DNA of 64,000 nt from Whitmania pigra (Eukaryota; Annelida; Clitellata; Hirudinida; Haemopidae), in assembly GCA_021613335.1 (NCBI GenBank), contig JAJTWR010000155.1, positions 1 through 64,000 of the forward strand, in the 5' to 3' direction. A program made the position numbers and the translations under genes. Positions 29,701-38,234 of the stretch are shown here, piece after piece (the stretch's first letter is position 1; every line of letters begins with the position of its first letter). The notes beneath the pieces were generated by a model. That model ran no database searches. It worked only from the letters and a program-made list of their open reading frames with translations, and had not been told where the DNA came from.

Positions 29701-30604
29701 CATCCAAACGGTCGGCAATCTCTTGCATCTGGTCGCTGCCTCTGACCCCGGCCTGGGTCAGCAGGGTCGCGCGGCGCTCAAGGGTCTGGTCTAAAGTACG
29801 GGTGTCGCCGGTTATTTTGCCGGTCAGCCGCTCCAAACCGCCCGTATGGGTACGAACCAGCGTATTGGCGGTTTCAGTCGCATGGGTCATTTCCGCGACC
29901 TGCCGTGACAAAGCAACGGTCAGCGCTTGCCCCCGACGCTCGAGATCGCCGCTCAATTCCTGAAGGGCGCTGCGCTCGCGGCTCAGATCGGCGGCAATCC
30001 GGTCGGCTAGGCCGGTCAGCGCTTGACCCGCGGCCAAATAATCGCGGGTGCGCCGTTCAAGCGCCCGGGCCAACCGCTCGGCGCGTCCACCGACAGCGTC
30101 GCCGGCATCGCTGAATTGTTCGAGATGCTTGAGCAGCGCCTGGCTGTGTCTGAACAGTAGACGGCTGGCGCGATGGTGACTCCAGCCCAACCAGGCCAGG
30201 GCCGGCAATCCGGCCAGACAGGCAACCAATCCGCTGATGCCGCCGGTATCCAAACGCAGCGGCTGGGTCAGCAGGAAGACCAGACAGCCGCCAGCCCATA
30301 CCGCCGCGGCAAGCCAGGCTGGCCATACCGGCATAGTTTTTTTTTCAGCCGCTTGCGGCGCCGGAGAAAACGCCTCCGCTTCGAGCTCCGACTCAAGCGG
30401 CGAATTGGTTATCGAGCGGGTGGCCGCCACGTCGGATGTTGGTTCAGCCAAAATACCCCCCTCTCCAGATGCCCCGGCTCGACATACCGGAGGTGACGAA
30501 GAGTTGATCTTAGCAAGATCGGCTTCCGGGCTGAACCGGCAATTCCTGCCGCCGCAAAACGGGAGAAAAGCGATGGCGGCGAGGATCGCAATATCATTTA
30601 CCAA
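26777..30604 (-). CDS. Giant membrane-anchored coiled-coil protein, function unknown
   Basis: A 1275-residue protein. Two hydrophobic helices at about residues 93-112 (WPAWLAAAVWAGGCLVFLLT) and 120-140 (GLVACLAGLPALAWLGW) are followed by about 1000 residues of heptad-type sequence, rich in Ala, Gln, Leu, Asp and Thr, with repeated phrases such as LSDRLP and ERAASLL. The C-terminal 110 residues form a separate globular-looking domain (FLLDAASIVGELESLTVDLA, then DRAFRRLVDSYIEQFERLF and LLSSDQGRLYVHLARAIGRL). The repeats resemble the signalling rods of chemoreceptors but no chemoreceptor hairpin tip is seen. The true start could be internal, for example Met 91 (30334). Completely open over 3.8 kb. 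A structural or envelope-organising role is a guess. Confidence 0.75.
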   Translation of the reverse strand: MVNDIAILAAIAFLPFCGGRNCRFSPEADLAKINSSSPPVCRAGASGEGGILAEPTSDVAATRSITNSPLESELEAEAFSPAPQAAEKKTMPVWPAWLAAAVWAGGCLVFLLTQPLRLDTGGISGLVACLAGLPALAWLGWSHHRASRLLFRHSQALLKHLEQFSDAGDAVGGRAERLARALERRTRDYLAAGQALTGLADRIAADLSRERSALQELSGDLERRGQALTVALSRQVAEMTHATETANTLVRTHTGGLERLTGKITGDTRTLDQTLERRATLLTQAGVRGSDQMQEIADRLDAALTQIERACHESNAGIQANLQALDRGRQAVSDQLALLGEAENRSREWIGQISTTLAEQRTTLAEGARGIASQAERNRVAMGQMADELVARIERIGDASRTATGALDAAGGALERQALRLSKTSADASMLLTGFTDNFKEQAAGIGQAVDQAQTQIHRLSDRLPAIANALQEHAGLVHDAIANAKNLGEKLQAAMDAQGEALDRGSQLVSQRIEDTRSLMSGQTAELAQMIAQMSEAGKLIAASEHNLRQAAKELATQSARSRQDLSETVTAVDQAAQQGSQAIHRQAEQMIELFTSLTRGARDVTQLTERSREGLAGLSLDAATILHNLEAGAQSATDRLSAMIGDLESYTAQGEVVLATIIHQQASLTETLAAIGDRTVTLNDRSHQADAALGQLTGRLQEALDLLGQGEHHMAAASDRLGETTRQSLTSLGEGKGVIDQVGASLQQQSERAASLLSNLNERWLSLRDWAEQGQQGLDRWGRAVTEIERQIERGLGRIDAASNHLGQQQERVDAHLQTTVGQVTVAASALDRQATALALLTDRIGERLSQASDLLAERTGRLDDAAARIGTHLSALAEGFPRHIDSIVQAGVHLQTETDDIRQALAGLRDDTTDLVERVTAVTATLAGLRDAFAKGSAGLDAAADALTARFDEVSACLSQRMELVTGIAHRSIDGLSESVTALQRESDRANQAGDHVLARIESGTNSLSAQGAQIRIDLSALANDLLTMTGQLTEQSQAVAALSIAAERAGQAIGRVGEITARLPEHLAALEAAGGTIGPALDRLGSELSERMAGLGDLPLQARAVTDETIARIENLRAKTAELVETARAIREEDLTIPGIGNMPALPSTHGGDRFLLDAASIVGELESLTVDLARPLLKLSEREVREKRMDRALHARRLVEGWTDQLALETRLRHGEDRAFRRLVDSYIEQFERLFAEQAQSGVPHALDAVLLSSDQGRLYVHLARAIGRL

Positions 30605-30760
30605 TAGCCCGCCTGCGCGCGTTCGGCCATCGAGGTTTGCTGAGTTTCAGGATGCGAAAGGAGGCATGAGCGACTGGATAGGCAAGACAGAAAACTGGTT
30701 AAGGATGTCTGCCATAGGAATGCCGCATCTCGCGCTCAACCGGGCCGTCGGCGACCGATT

Positions 30761-30814
30761 GAATTCGACGTTCGACTCCCGCCCGCCATCGATGTCGCAT
30801 CGAACGTCGAATTC
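30761..30814. repeat. Perfect 15-bp inverted repeat with 24-nt loop
   Basis: GAATTCGACGTTCGA at 30761-30775 is the exact reverse complement of 30800-30814. It lies 35 bases beyond the stop of the ABC binding-protein gene and about 155 bases upstream of the coiled-coil gene. No T-run follows on either strand, so it is not a textbook terminator. It could stabilise the 3' end of the mRNA or serve as a protein-binding site. Confidence 0.6.
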
Positions 30815-30848
30815 GAAAAATCCAGTCAGACTGTTCCTTGCCGTTGGA

Positions 30849-32018
30849 TCAGGGCAGCAACGTCCACTTTCCTTCTTTGAGTTGAACCAGCACGCGGGAT
30901 CGTTCATCCGCTCCATAGCGGCTGTCGGGGGTAAAATTATAAACGGCATGCGTGCCAACCAGCTCTTTGGTCGAGGTCAGAGCGTCGCGCAGGACCGCGC
31001 GGAATTTTGGCGTACCGGGTTTGGCATCGCGCAGCGCGCGCTTGGCGGCGTCGGCAAAGATCAGCCACGCATCGTAGCTGTAGGCCGAAAATGCATTGTA
31101 GGTCGCTTCCTTGTTGGCGGTTTCGTAATCCTTGCGAAAATCCATCGCCACCTTCCTGATCGGGTTGGAGGCCGGCAATTGCTCGGCAACGACCACCGGT
31201 CCGCTAGGCGCGATGACGCCTTCGACATTTTTGCCGCCGACCCGGACGAAATCCGGATTGATAATGGCATGGGTGCCATAAGCCTGTCCGCGAAACCCCC
31301 GTTCGACCAGCGCGATATGCGGTAGCGCTCCTGGCGTTCCCGAACCGCCGGTAACGACGACGTCGGGGTGGGCGGCGATGATTTTGAGCGCCTGCCCGGT
31401 CACTGACGCATCCGGCCGGGCATAACGCTCATTGGTCAGGATTGTGATCTGCGAACCCTGGGTCGTCTTGAGCAGCGCGTCATAGACCAGGTCGCCCCAA
31501 GCATCGCTGAAACCGATGTAACCGATGCTTTTCACGCCAGTCTTTTTCATATGCTCGACCGTTGCGCCAACCATCAGCGGCGCTGGCTGCGGCACCGTCA
31601 CCGTCCAGCGGCCCATCTCGCCGGTCGGGTTGGCGTTGGCGATTGAGATGAGCGGAACCTGCAACTCATGGGCAACCGCCGCCATAGCCAAGGCCGCCGG
31701 CGAACCGGCGCTGCCGATCAGGATGTCGACATTGTTTTCCACGGCCAGCTTGCGGGCATTGCGCGCGGCGGCGCTGGGGTCCGAGGCGTCGTCGAGCTCG
31801 ATGGCGGCGATCGGATTGCCGTCGATCCGGGAAATGGCCTGCCGCCCCGCGGCCAACCCTTTCGAATAGGGAATGCCCAAAGAAGAAACCGGGCCGGACA
31901 TCGAGGTGACGAATCCGACTTTGATCTCATCGGCAAGGCTATTGCCGCTTGCCCCCGCCAGGAAAGCGCCGAGCATGAGCTTGAACGTGAGACCGGGTGC
32001 GAGAAGGCGTTTTTTCAT
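30849..32018 (-). CDS. Branched-chain amino-acid-type ABC transporter, periplasmic binding protein
   Basis: A 389-residue Peripla_BP_6 protein. The signal peptide starts MKKRLLAPGLTFKLMLGAFL and is probably cleaved after ASGNSLA. The mature part begins DEIKVGFVTSMSGPVSSLG, with SPAALAMAAVAHELQVPLIS and IGYIGFSDAWGDLVYDALL as family hallmarks. GGAGGA lies seven bases before the ATG at 32018, which decides against the longer frame. It serves the permease and ATPase genes at 32755-36307. Ligand uncertain: such systems carry branched-chain amino acids, amides or aromatic acids. Confidence 0.9.
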   Translation of the reverse strand: MKKRLLAPGLTFKLMLGAFLAGASGNSLADEIKVGFVTSMSGPVSSLGIPYSKGLAAGRQAISRIDGNPIAAIELDDASDPSAAARNARKLAVENNVDILIGSAGSPAALAMAAVAHELQVPLISIANANPTGEMGRWTVTVPQPAPLMVGATVEHMKKTGVKSIGYIGFSDAWGDLVYDALLKTTQGSQITILTNERYARPDASVTGQALKIIAAHPDVVVTGGSGTPGALPHIALVERGFRGQAYGTHAIINPDFVRVGGKNVEGVIAPSGPVVVAEQLPASNPIRKVAMDFRKDYETANKEATYNAFSAYSYDAWLIFADAAKRALRDAKPGTPKFRAVLRDALTSTKELVGTHAVYNFTPDSRYGADERSRVLVQLKEGKWTLLP

Positions 32019-32111
32019 GGTTTCCTCCGAAATCGATAGACATTTTATAGGGTTTTCACCGAGAAGTCGTTGCATAAATCGTACTTTTTGTCAGTCGTTT
32101 TCTACATCGAC

Positions 32112-32678
32112 TTACGGCCGCAATTTTCCCACCGGGCCGCCGTGACCGGTGACGATGTTGCTTGCCTGGTCGTAAAGACCGATCATCACATGCATCATCA
32201 TCGTGACATCGCCGATAGCGTCGGTCATTCCCGGCATGCGATCGGTCAGCCGGATCAAGGTTTCGCGCCGCAATTCGAGATAGTCCTCGACGATTTTGCG
32301 CCCCTTCGACGATGTGCGGTACGTCACGCTTTTTTTCGGCGCTTTCGGGTCGGTTTTTTCGAGATATCCCTGGGCGACGAGCTTTTTCACCCCGTATTGC
32401 AGGTTGCTCAGATCGTCGCGATGCAACAGGCGTCCGATGCCGGCAACGCTTTTGGGCGTATCGTTGAGATGGACGATGTGCAAAATCGACGCTTCGGCGC
32501 CGGTCAAGGTCACATCGAGCAGGCATGCCAGGCAATCCCGTCGCCAACGCGCGAAAGCCGATCCCAAGTGCCAGATCGCATATTCAAACCCGTTGACAGC
32601 CTGTTCGTGACGTAGCGCCCGCCCCGGACCGGTCTTGTCCATGCCGGCTTTTTCGTATCCTGGAGGAGTTTTATCCAT
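32112..32678 (-). CDS. MarR-like winged-helix transcriptional regulator
   Basis: A 188-residue protein with a winged helix (LTGAEASILHIVHLNDTPKS, RDDLSNLQYGVKKLVAQGYL, then YRTSSKGRKIVEDYLELR as the wing and following helix). The ATG at 32678 is chosen for its AAGGAGA ribosome-binding site. Lying between the binding-protein gene and the divergent permease gene, it is well placed to control the whole transporter. The inducer is probably the transported compound or a product of it (inference). Confidence 0.8.
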   Translation of the reverse strand: MDKTPPGYEKAGMDKTGPGRALRHEQAVNGFEYAIWHLGSAFARWRRDCLACLLDVTLTGAEASILHIVHLNDTPKSVAGIGRLLHRDDLSNLQYGVKKLVAQGYLEKTDPKAPKKSVTYRTSSKGRKIVEDYLELRRETLIRLTDRMPGMTDAIGDVTMMMHVMIGLYDQASNIVTGHGGPVGKLRP

Positions 32679-32698
32679 TGCTTTCTCCTTGAACGAAT

Positions 32699-32717
32699 AA
32701 ATTTTGTATGTGAATTT
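32699..32717. promoter_or_regulatory. Candidate operator in the MarR/liv divergent gap
   Basis: AAATT and AATTT flank a 9-base centre in the 76-bp gap between the divergent regulator and permease starts. The arm length and placement fit a dimeric MarR-type regulator, but the arms are short and A+T-rich and could arise by chance. Confidence 0.3.
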
Positions 32718-32754
32718 CAATAAAAAAGCGACGCTTATGGGGGGAGAGGCTCAG

Positions 32755-33801
32755 GTGACTGTGGACATAATGCTGATTCTCGGCATGGACGGCATCGCCA
32801 CGGGAGCGATCTATGTGCTCGTCGCGCTTGGCTTGGTGTTGATTTTTTCGGTAACGCGCGTGGTTTTCGTTCCGTTCGGGGACATTGCCGCCTTCAGCGC
32901 GCTGACTGTGGCGGCGTTGCAAGCGCGCAGCATCCCCGGTACGGTGTGGCTGGTTGGCGCGCTCGCCTTGCTGACCTTGCTGTTCGAAAGCGCGCGCCTG
33001 GCGCTGGCAGGTCATGCCCGGCGCATTCCCCGCCTGGCCGCGGTGTATTTTTGTTTGCCGATGGCGCCCGTCGCGCTGTGTTATGCCGTCGCCGGCGCTG
33101 TCCTGCCCATGGCCGCGCAGATTCTTCTCGCCTTGCTGCTCGTTCTGCCTTTGGGGCCGTTGCTCAATCGCCTGGTATTCCGGCCAATCGCCAATGCCTC
33201 GATTCTCGTGCTTCTCATCGTTGCCGTGGCGCTGCATTTCGCGTTGGCCGGCATGGGGCTGATTTTTTTCGGGCCCGAGGGGGTCCGCACCGAGCCCTTC
33301 ACCCATGCGATGTTCGGGATCGGTCAGGTGACGATATCGCTGCAAGCGGCGCTGGTCGTTCTGTCGTCGGTTGTCTTCAGCCTGATTCTCTTTTTGTTTT
33401 TCGGCTATACCCTGCCCGGCAAGGCATTGCGGGCCACGGCGATGAACCGTGTCGGCGCGCGCTTGATGGGTATCCGCCCGGCCGTTACCGGCGACATCGC
33501 CTTTCTGCTCGCCTCCGCGCTTGCCGGCATAGCCGGCGTGCTGATCGGCCCGATCACTTCGATCTACTATGATTCCGGCTTTCTTTTTGGCTTGAAAGCC
33601 TTCGTCGGCGCGATCGTCGGCGGCCTGGTCAGCTATCCGGTCACGGCGGGCGGCGCGTTGCTGGTTGGCGTGCTGGAAAGCTATGCCTCCTTTTGGAGTA
33701 GCGCCTTCAAGGAGGTTGTAATTTTTAGCCTGCTCATACCGGTGCTTCTCTGGCGCTCGCTTAAAATAACGATCGAAGAAGAGGAAGAGAAAGAGGAGTA
33801 A
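32755..33801 (+). CDS. Branched-chain amino-acid-type ABC permease (LivH-like)
   Basis: A polytopic permease of about 348 residues. The typical start MDGIATGAIYVLVALGLVLI is followed by FGDIAAFSALTVAAL and by the cytoplasmic coupling loop GKALRATAMNRVGARLMGI. A GTG at 32755 with GGGGAGAGG six bases upstream is preferred; ATG 32770 is the alternative. The last residues are a Glu-rich tail (EEEEEKEE). The stop is followed after two bases by the next gene. Confidence 0.88.
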   Translation: MTVDIMLILGMDGIATGAIYVLVALGLVLIFSVTRVVFVPFGDIAAFSALTVAALQARSIPGTVWLVGALALLTLLFESARLALAGHARRIPRLAAVYFCLPMAPVALCYAVAGAVLPMAAQILLALLLVLPLGPLLNRLVFRPIANASILVLLIVAVALHFALAGMGLIFFGPEGVRTEPFTHAMFGIGQVTISLQAALVVLSSVVFSLILFLFFGYTLPGKALRATAMNRVGARLMGIRPAVTGDIAFLLASALAGIAGVLIGPITSIYYDSGFLFGLKAFVGAIVGGLVSYPVTAGGALLVGVLESYASFWSSAFKEVVIFSLLIPVLLWRSLKITIEEEEEKEE

Positions 33802-33803
33802 AA

Positions 33804-35591
33804 ATGATCAGAATTTATTTTTTCAATTGTTTTTTTGGCGTAGCAGCGCTTGTTGCGATTGCACTTATTCCATCAGTCGCCAGCACATTCACCGTCACTC
33901 TGATGAATTATATCGGCATCTACGCGCTGGTCGCTCTCGGCTTGGTGTTGTTGACCGGAGTTGGTGGCCTTACCTCCTTCGGGCAAGCTTCGTTCGCTGG
34001 CATCGGCGCGTATGCCACCGCCTGGCTGACCGTCAGTTACGGGGCCTCGCCTTGGCTTGGCCTGCTGGCGGCCCTCTTGCTCACCGCGCTTGCCGCATCG
34101 ATCATCGGCGCGATCACCTTGCGCCTGGATGGTCACTTTCTGCCGCTCAGCACCATCGCCTGGGGGATTGCGATCTATTTCTTGTTTGGCAATATCGACG
34201 CTTTGGGCCGCTTTGGCGGTCTGACGGGCGTGCCGCCGATCACGCTTGGGTCAATTTCCTTCGAGGAAAGCGACGCGATGTATTATCTCATTTGGACGGT
34301 ACTCGGCCTGTGCATGCTGCTATGCGCCAATTTGCTAAAAACGCGCGAGGGGCGGGCGATTCGCAGCCTGCGCGGCGGCAAAGTCATGATCGAGAGCTTC
34401 GGTATCGACAGTTTCAGAATTCGGCTGGTCACCTTTGTCATCGCGGCATTGCTGGCCGCCCTTTCGGGATGGCTCTACGCCCATATGAGCCGCTTCGTCA
34501 GCCCGGCGCCGTTCGATGTCCGAGCAAGCATCGAATATCTGTTCATGGCCATCGCTGGCGGTTCGGGCTATATCTGGGGAGCGGTGGTCGGCGCAAGCTT
34601 CGTCACACTGGCAAAAAATCTGCTGCAAGACCTTCTGCAAGGCATGTTGCCGCACGTTGCCGCCTATGCCGGGCCTTTGGAAATCGTCACCTTCAGCGTC
34701 ATTTTCATCGTGCTTTTGCAGTATGCGCGCGGTGGCATCGTTTCGCTGATCTCCCGCTGGCTGCCGCGCCGCCTTTTACCGCCGCCGCCGCCCGTGGCCG
34801 CGGCCATGCCCCGCCGCACCTTGCCAAAGAAGGGTATGCCGATGCTGTCGGTCGAGCGGGTGACAAAAAGATTCGGCGGTCTGGTCGCCGTCAACGGCAT
34901 GGAATTTTCGTTGAACGCCGGAGAGATTCTTGCCCTCATCGGACCGAACGGCGCCGGCAAAAGCACGATGTTCAACCTCATCACCGGCTTGTTGAACGCC
35001 GACGAAGGCAGCATCCGCTTGTTTGGCGAGGATATCGCCGGGCAAAAGCCGCGTCAAATCGCCGCTCTTGGTGTCGCCCGCACCTTCCAGCATGTCAAGC
35101 TGCGATCGAACATGTCTTTGCTCGACAATGTTCTGCTCGGCCTTTACCGGCGAACCTCGGCTGGTTTTCTGTCGGGCGCCTTGCGGCTCGACCGGGCGGA
35201 GGAACGCCTTGCCCAGCATGAAGCCATGCGACAATTGCATCGCGTTGGGCTTGGCCAGGCGCCGTATGAGCTTGCCGGCAATTTGGCGCTCGGCCAGCAG
35301 CGGATCTTGGAGGTTGCCCGCGCCCTAGCCGCCGATCCGGCGCTGCTGATGCTTGACGAACCGGCGGCGGGGTTGCGCTCGATGGAAAAACAAGCGCTTG
35401 CCAAGCTGTTGCGGGCCTTGCGGGCGGAAGGCGTGACTATCTTGCTGGTCGAACATGACATGGAATTCGTCATGGGGCTGGTCGATCGGATCGTGGCGAT
35501 GGAATTCGGCGCGAAACTGATCGAGGGGTTTCCGGAGGCGGTTCGCGCCGACAAGCGGGTGCAGGACGCTTATCTTGGGGGCGTGATATGA
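33804..35591 (+). CDS. Fused ABC permease-ATPase (LivM-LivG-like)
   Basis: A 595-residue fusion. Residues 1-310 form a LivM-type permease (GLVLLTGVGGLTSFGQASFA, LDGHFLPLSTIAWGIA, the coupling loop GRAIRSLRGGKVMIESFGID). A Pro-rich linker (LLPPPPPVAAAMPRRT) follows. From about residue 350 there is a LivG-type ATPase with Walker A GPNGAGKST, signature LALGQQRILEVARAL and Walker B LLMLDEPAAGL. Fusions of this pair occur in other alphaproteobacteria. The four-base overlap with livF (GATATGAGC) implies coupled synthesis. Confidence 0.92.
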   Translation: MIRIYFFNCFFGVAALVAIALIPSVASTFTVTLMNYIGIYALVALGLVLLTGVGGLTSFGQASFAGIGAYATAWLTVSYGASPWLGLLAALLLTALAASIIGAITLRLDGHFLPLSTIAWGIAIYFLFGNIDALGRFGGLTGVPPITLGSISFEESDAMYYLIWTVLGLCMLLCANLLKTREGRAIRSLRGGKVMIESFGIDSFRIRLVTFVIAALLAALSGWLYAHMSRFVSPAPFDVRASIEYLFMAIAGGSGYIWGAVVGASFVTLAKNLLQDLLQGMLPHVAAYAGPLEIVTFSVIFIVLLQYARGGIVSLISRWLPRRLLPPPPPVAAAMPRRTLPKKGMPMLSVERVTKRFGGLVAVNGMEFSLNAGEILALIGPNGAGKSTMFNLITGLLNADEGSIRLFGEDIAGQKPRQIAALGVARTFQHVKLRSNMSLLDNVLLGLYRRTSAGFLSGALRLDRAEERLAQHEAMRQLHRVGLGQAPYELAGNLALGQQRILEVARALAADPALLMLDEPAAGLRSMEKQALAKLLRALRAEGVTILLVEHDMEFVMGLVDRIVAMEFGAKLIEGFPEAVRADKRVQDAYLGGVI

Positions 35592-36307
35592 GCGCGCTGC
35601 TTGAGATCGAGGCGCTGCATGCCGGGTATGGCAAGGTCGAAGCCGTACGCGGCGTCAGCTTGCGGATCGAGGCCGGCCAGATCGTAACGGTGATCGGCCC
35701 GAACGGCGCTGGAAAAACGACATTGCTGAACGCTATCATGGGCTTGCTGCCATCGCGCGGGCGATTGCTCTACGATGGCTTGGATCTGCACCGGCTCGAT
35801 GTCGAAGAGCGCGTCCAGCGCTGTCTGTGCCTGGTTCCCGAAAAACGCGAATTGTTCGGCCATATGCCGGTCGCCGATAATCTGCTGCTCGGCGCCTATG
35901 CCCGGCGCATGGATGCGCCAACGATCCGCAAGGAGCTGGCGGCGGTCTACGACCGGTTTCCACGGCTTGCCGAGCGTCGCCGGCAACTGGCCTATACGCT
36001 GTCGGGTGGCGAACGGCAGATGCTGGCGCTTGGGCGCGCGCTATTGTCGAAACCCAGGTTGCTGATGCTGGATGAGCCGAGTCTCGGTTTGGCGCCTTTG
36101 GTTGTCCGCTCGATCTTTACCGCCATTTCTTCCTTGCGAAACCTTGGCGTCTCGATCCTTCTGGTTGAACAAAATGCCCGAGCAGCCTTGGAAACCGCCG
36201 ATTACGGCTATGTGCTGGAAACCGGCGAACTCAGCCATCACGCTCAAGCAAGCGCCCTTCTGAACGATCCGCGCCTTGCGGCCAGCTATCTCGGCGCCAG
36301 CCCGTGA
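35588..36307 (+). CDS. Branched-chain amino-acid-type ABC ATPase (LivF-like)
   Basis: A 239-residue ATPase: Walker A GPNGAGKTT, Q-loop VPEKRELFGHM, signature LSGGERQMLALGRAL, Walker B LLMLDEPSLGLAP and switch ILLVEQNARAAL. Second nucleotide-binding subunit beside the LivG half of the preceding fusion protein. Last gene of the operon; the methyltransferase that follows is on the other strand. Confidence 0.93.
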   Translation: MSALLEIEALHAGYGKVEAVRGVSLRIEAGQIVTVIGPNGAGKTTLLNAIMGLLPSRGRLLYDGLDLHRLDVEERVQRCLCLVPEKRELFGHMPVADNLLLGAYARRMDAPTIRKELAAVYDRFPRLAERRRQLAYTLSGGERQMLALGRALLSKPRLLMLDEPSLGLAPLVVRSIFTAISSLRNLGVSILLVEQNARAALETADYGYVLETGELSHHAQASALLNDPRLAASYLGASP

Positions 36308-36345
36308 AACCCTGCCAAAGCCAACTCTCCATGGCTGAGAGGAGG

Positions 36346-37368
36346 CTATTTCGCGGCGTGGAACCGATAGATTTTCAGCTCGCCGGCGTCGATTGCGGCA
36401 ACAAAGCGGGTCCAGCGTTCGGCTTCGCGCGCAATGTGCCGTAATACCGCGCGGTCAGCTTGATCCTGTTGAACCAAATCTCGCGCAAAGCGTTGCCATG
36501 TTTCCAGGATGACGCCGCGATAAACGTGGGAAATATCCTCATCGGTTCGTGCATCCAGCCGGTTGCGGTACAGCAGATCGAGTATTTCCTCATGGGTACT
36601 GAGATGGGCTTCATCGGGATAAAGCTCAGCCCATTTCTTGCAGGCGCCGGTCTCACGACGCAGCTTTACCTTGAGAAAATCGGTAAAAACAATCTGACCA
36701 GAATGGTCTTTTAATACATTGGCTATCGAGCTAAATAGATTCTCTTTATTCTTTATCGACCAAAAAAGATCCTGGGCTAAAATATAATCAAAACTGCGGG
36801 CTTTGAATTGAATTTCATCTATATTGTAATTAACGATTTGCGCTTTTTTTTCCATGCCGGCGGCAACGCTGCGCTTTTGTCCCTCGGCTGCCAGCGTGGC
36901 ATGGCGTTCGAGCGCTGTCACCCACACGCCGAAAGCTTTGACGAAAGCGCGCGTCGCACCGCCCAAGCCGGCATTCATTTCCATGAAACTGACGACCGGG
37001 CTGAGGGTGAAGGAAGCGGCGAGGTCAACGGCATGATCGGTATTGCCAGGGCCAAGGCAATCGGTTCCCCAAATCGTCTCGGCAGCTCGAATGCGCGCCG
37101 GGGGCCAGATCAGCCCTGCTTCTTCCGGCGCCGCTTCCCAGATCGGGTCGACGAGCGGGTTGGTGAGAAGCAGAACATCCTCTTCCGCCAATCGCGGTTT
37201 GACGGGCGATCTCGTTGGCGGCCCCGCAGGCGGTTGCGACCGCCTGATGGCGGCAGAGCCATTGCTTTCCAACTCGGCCCGGGAAGCTTCTTCTGGAGGA
37301 AGGGCTTGCCCTTGCCACCAAGCTTGCAAACGAACGGTAAAACCGTGTCGACGCTCAGGCACGGCCAT
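36346..37368 (-). CDS. SAM-dependent methyltransferase-like protein
   Basis: A 340-residue protein with a class I methyltransferase core. Motif I is FMEMNAGLGGATRAFVKAFG and an acidic residue follows in WVTALERHATLA. Motif II/III are ARSFDYILAQDLFWSIKNKE and GQIVFTDFLKVKL. The N-terminal 110 residues are Pro-rich and not recognised. The substrate is unknown. It stands alone, convergent with the liv operon. In the 480-540 nt coding part base composition is slightly A+T-richer. Confidence 0.7.
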   Translation of the reverse strand: MAVPERRHGFTVRLQAWWQGQALPPEEASRAELESNGSAAIRRSQPPAGPPTRSPVKPRLAEEDVLLLTNPLVDPIWEAAPEEAGLIWPPARIRAAETIWGTDCLGPGNTDHAVDLAASFTLSPVVSFMEMNAGLGGATRAFVKAFGVWVTALERHATLAAEGQKRSVAAGMEKKAQIVNYNIDEIQFKARSFDYILAQDLFWSIKNKENLFSSIANVLKDHSGQIVFTDFLKVKLRRETGACKKWAELYPDEAHLSTHEEILDLLYRNRLDARTDEDISHVYRGVILETWQRFARDLVQQDQADRAVLRHIAREAERWTRFVAAIDAGELKIYRFHAAK

Positions 37369-37866
37369 AATCCAGCGCCACCCTCCTCGATAGACCTGTT
37401 AACACCATGCCTCTTTTGAGCGTATCTGTATAGGCGATGTCGTCGTAACTTTATCAGGAAGGAACAAAAAAAGCACTAGCGGCCGGCGGGATCGGGGCGT
37501 TTGGGCTGAACGGGAAAGGGAATGATGCACCGCTCAGACGCCGGTGGACAAGGCGGGGCGTCGCTAGCAGCGACAACCGGCGGAACCGGCGCCTGCGCCC
37601 AATACCGCAGGAGCGAGGCTAAAACCTCTGCCTGTAAACCACGCCAGATCATCATCGACGCGCCGCCTGTTCAAATAATAATGATAACCACTCTTACATA
37701 TGCCGAGTTTGCCAAGCCAATCCGCTTTCGTCAAGACCCGGATAAGGCCGTTATGGCCGCCAGCCCGTCTCGACCGAGAGGCGACGTAAGAAACGGACCC
37801 GACCCATGCCATCACCCTCCTGTCAATCGGTTGCCTGAAAGGCTGTCAGTCAGCACAGCCAGGATC
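37369..37866. other. Gene-free stretch of about 500 bases
   Basis: No convincing gene in either strand. Short frames exist but show no recognisable family and no ribosome-binding site. It ends at the terminal repeat of the deleted IS5-type element. Probably decayed sequence. Confidence 0.5.
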
Positions 37867-38229
37867 AGGACCCATTAATCCACGTGCATTTTTTTGAGTT
37901 CGTTGCAACAATGGAGTTTATAGGAGGATCTGAGATGAGTGATTTATTTTGGTTGACCGAGGCTCAGATGCGCCGGATACGGATGATTGACGCGCTGCCC
38001 AAAGCCAAGGAGCTTCCGGGCGATAAGGGATGTACGCCGATTGGTTCGGCAAAACTCAGATCGGTTTCGACCAAACCCTCTATCGAAACCGTCATGAAAT
38101 CGAGAACATGTTTGCCAAGCTCAAAGACCGGCGGCGTATCCACACCCGATATGACCGGTGCGCACACACCTTCATGTCGGCAATCGCTATCGCCGCAACC
38201 GTCATCTTCTGGATCAATTAATGGGTCCT
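37867..38229 (+). mobile_element. Internally deleted IS5-type (IS427-like) element, 363 bp
   Basis: Terminal repeats AGGACCCATTAAT at 37867 and its reverse complement ending at 38229. Inside, MSDLFWLTEAQMRRI (transposase start at 37935) is joined directly to DALPKAKELPGDKG and then QTLYRNRHEIENMFAKLKD. The core of a transposase normally about 250-280 residues long is missing. Non-autonomous, possibly mobilised in trans if a complete relative exists. Confidence 0.75.
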
Positions 38230-38234
38230 AAGCC

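Noticed and set aside
36308..36345. Terminator between livF and the methyltransferase gene
   Set aside because: Only a five-base stem (AGCCA/TGGCT) without T-run; too weak to call.
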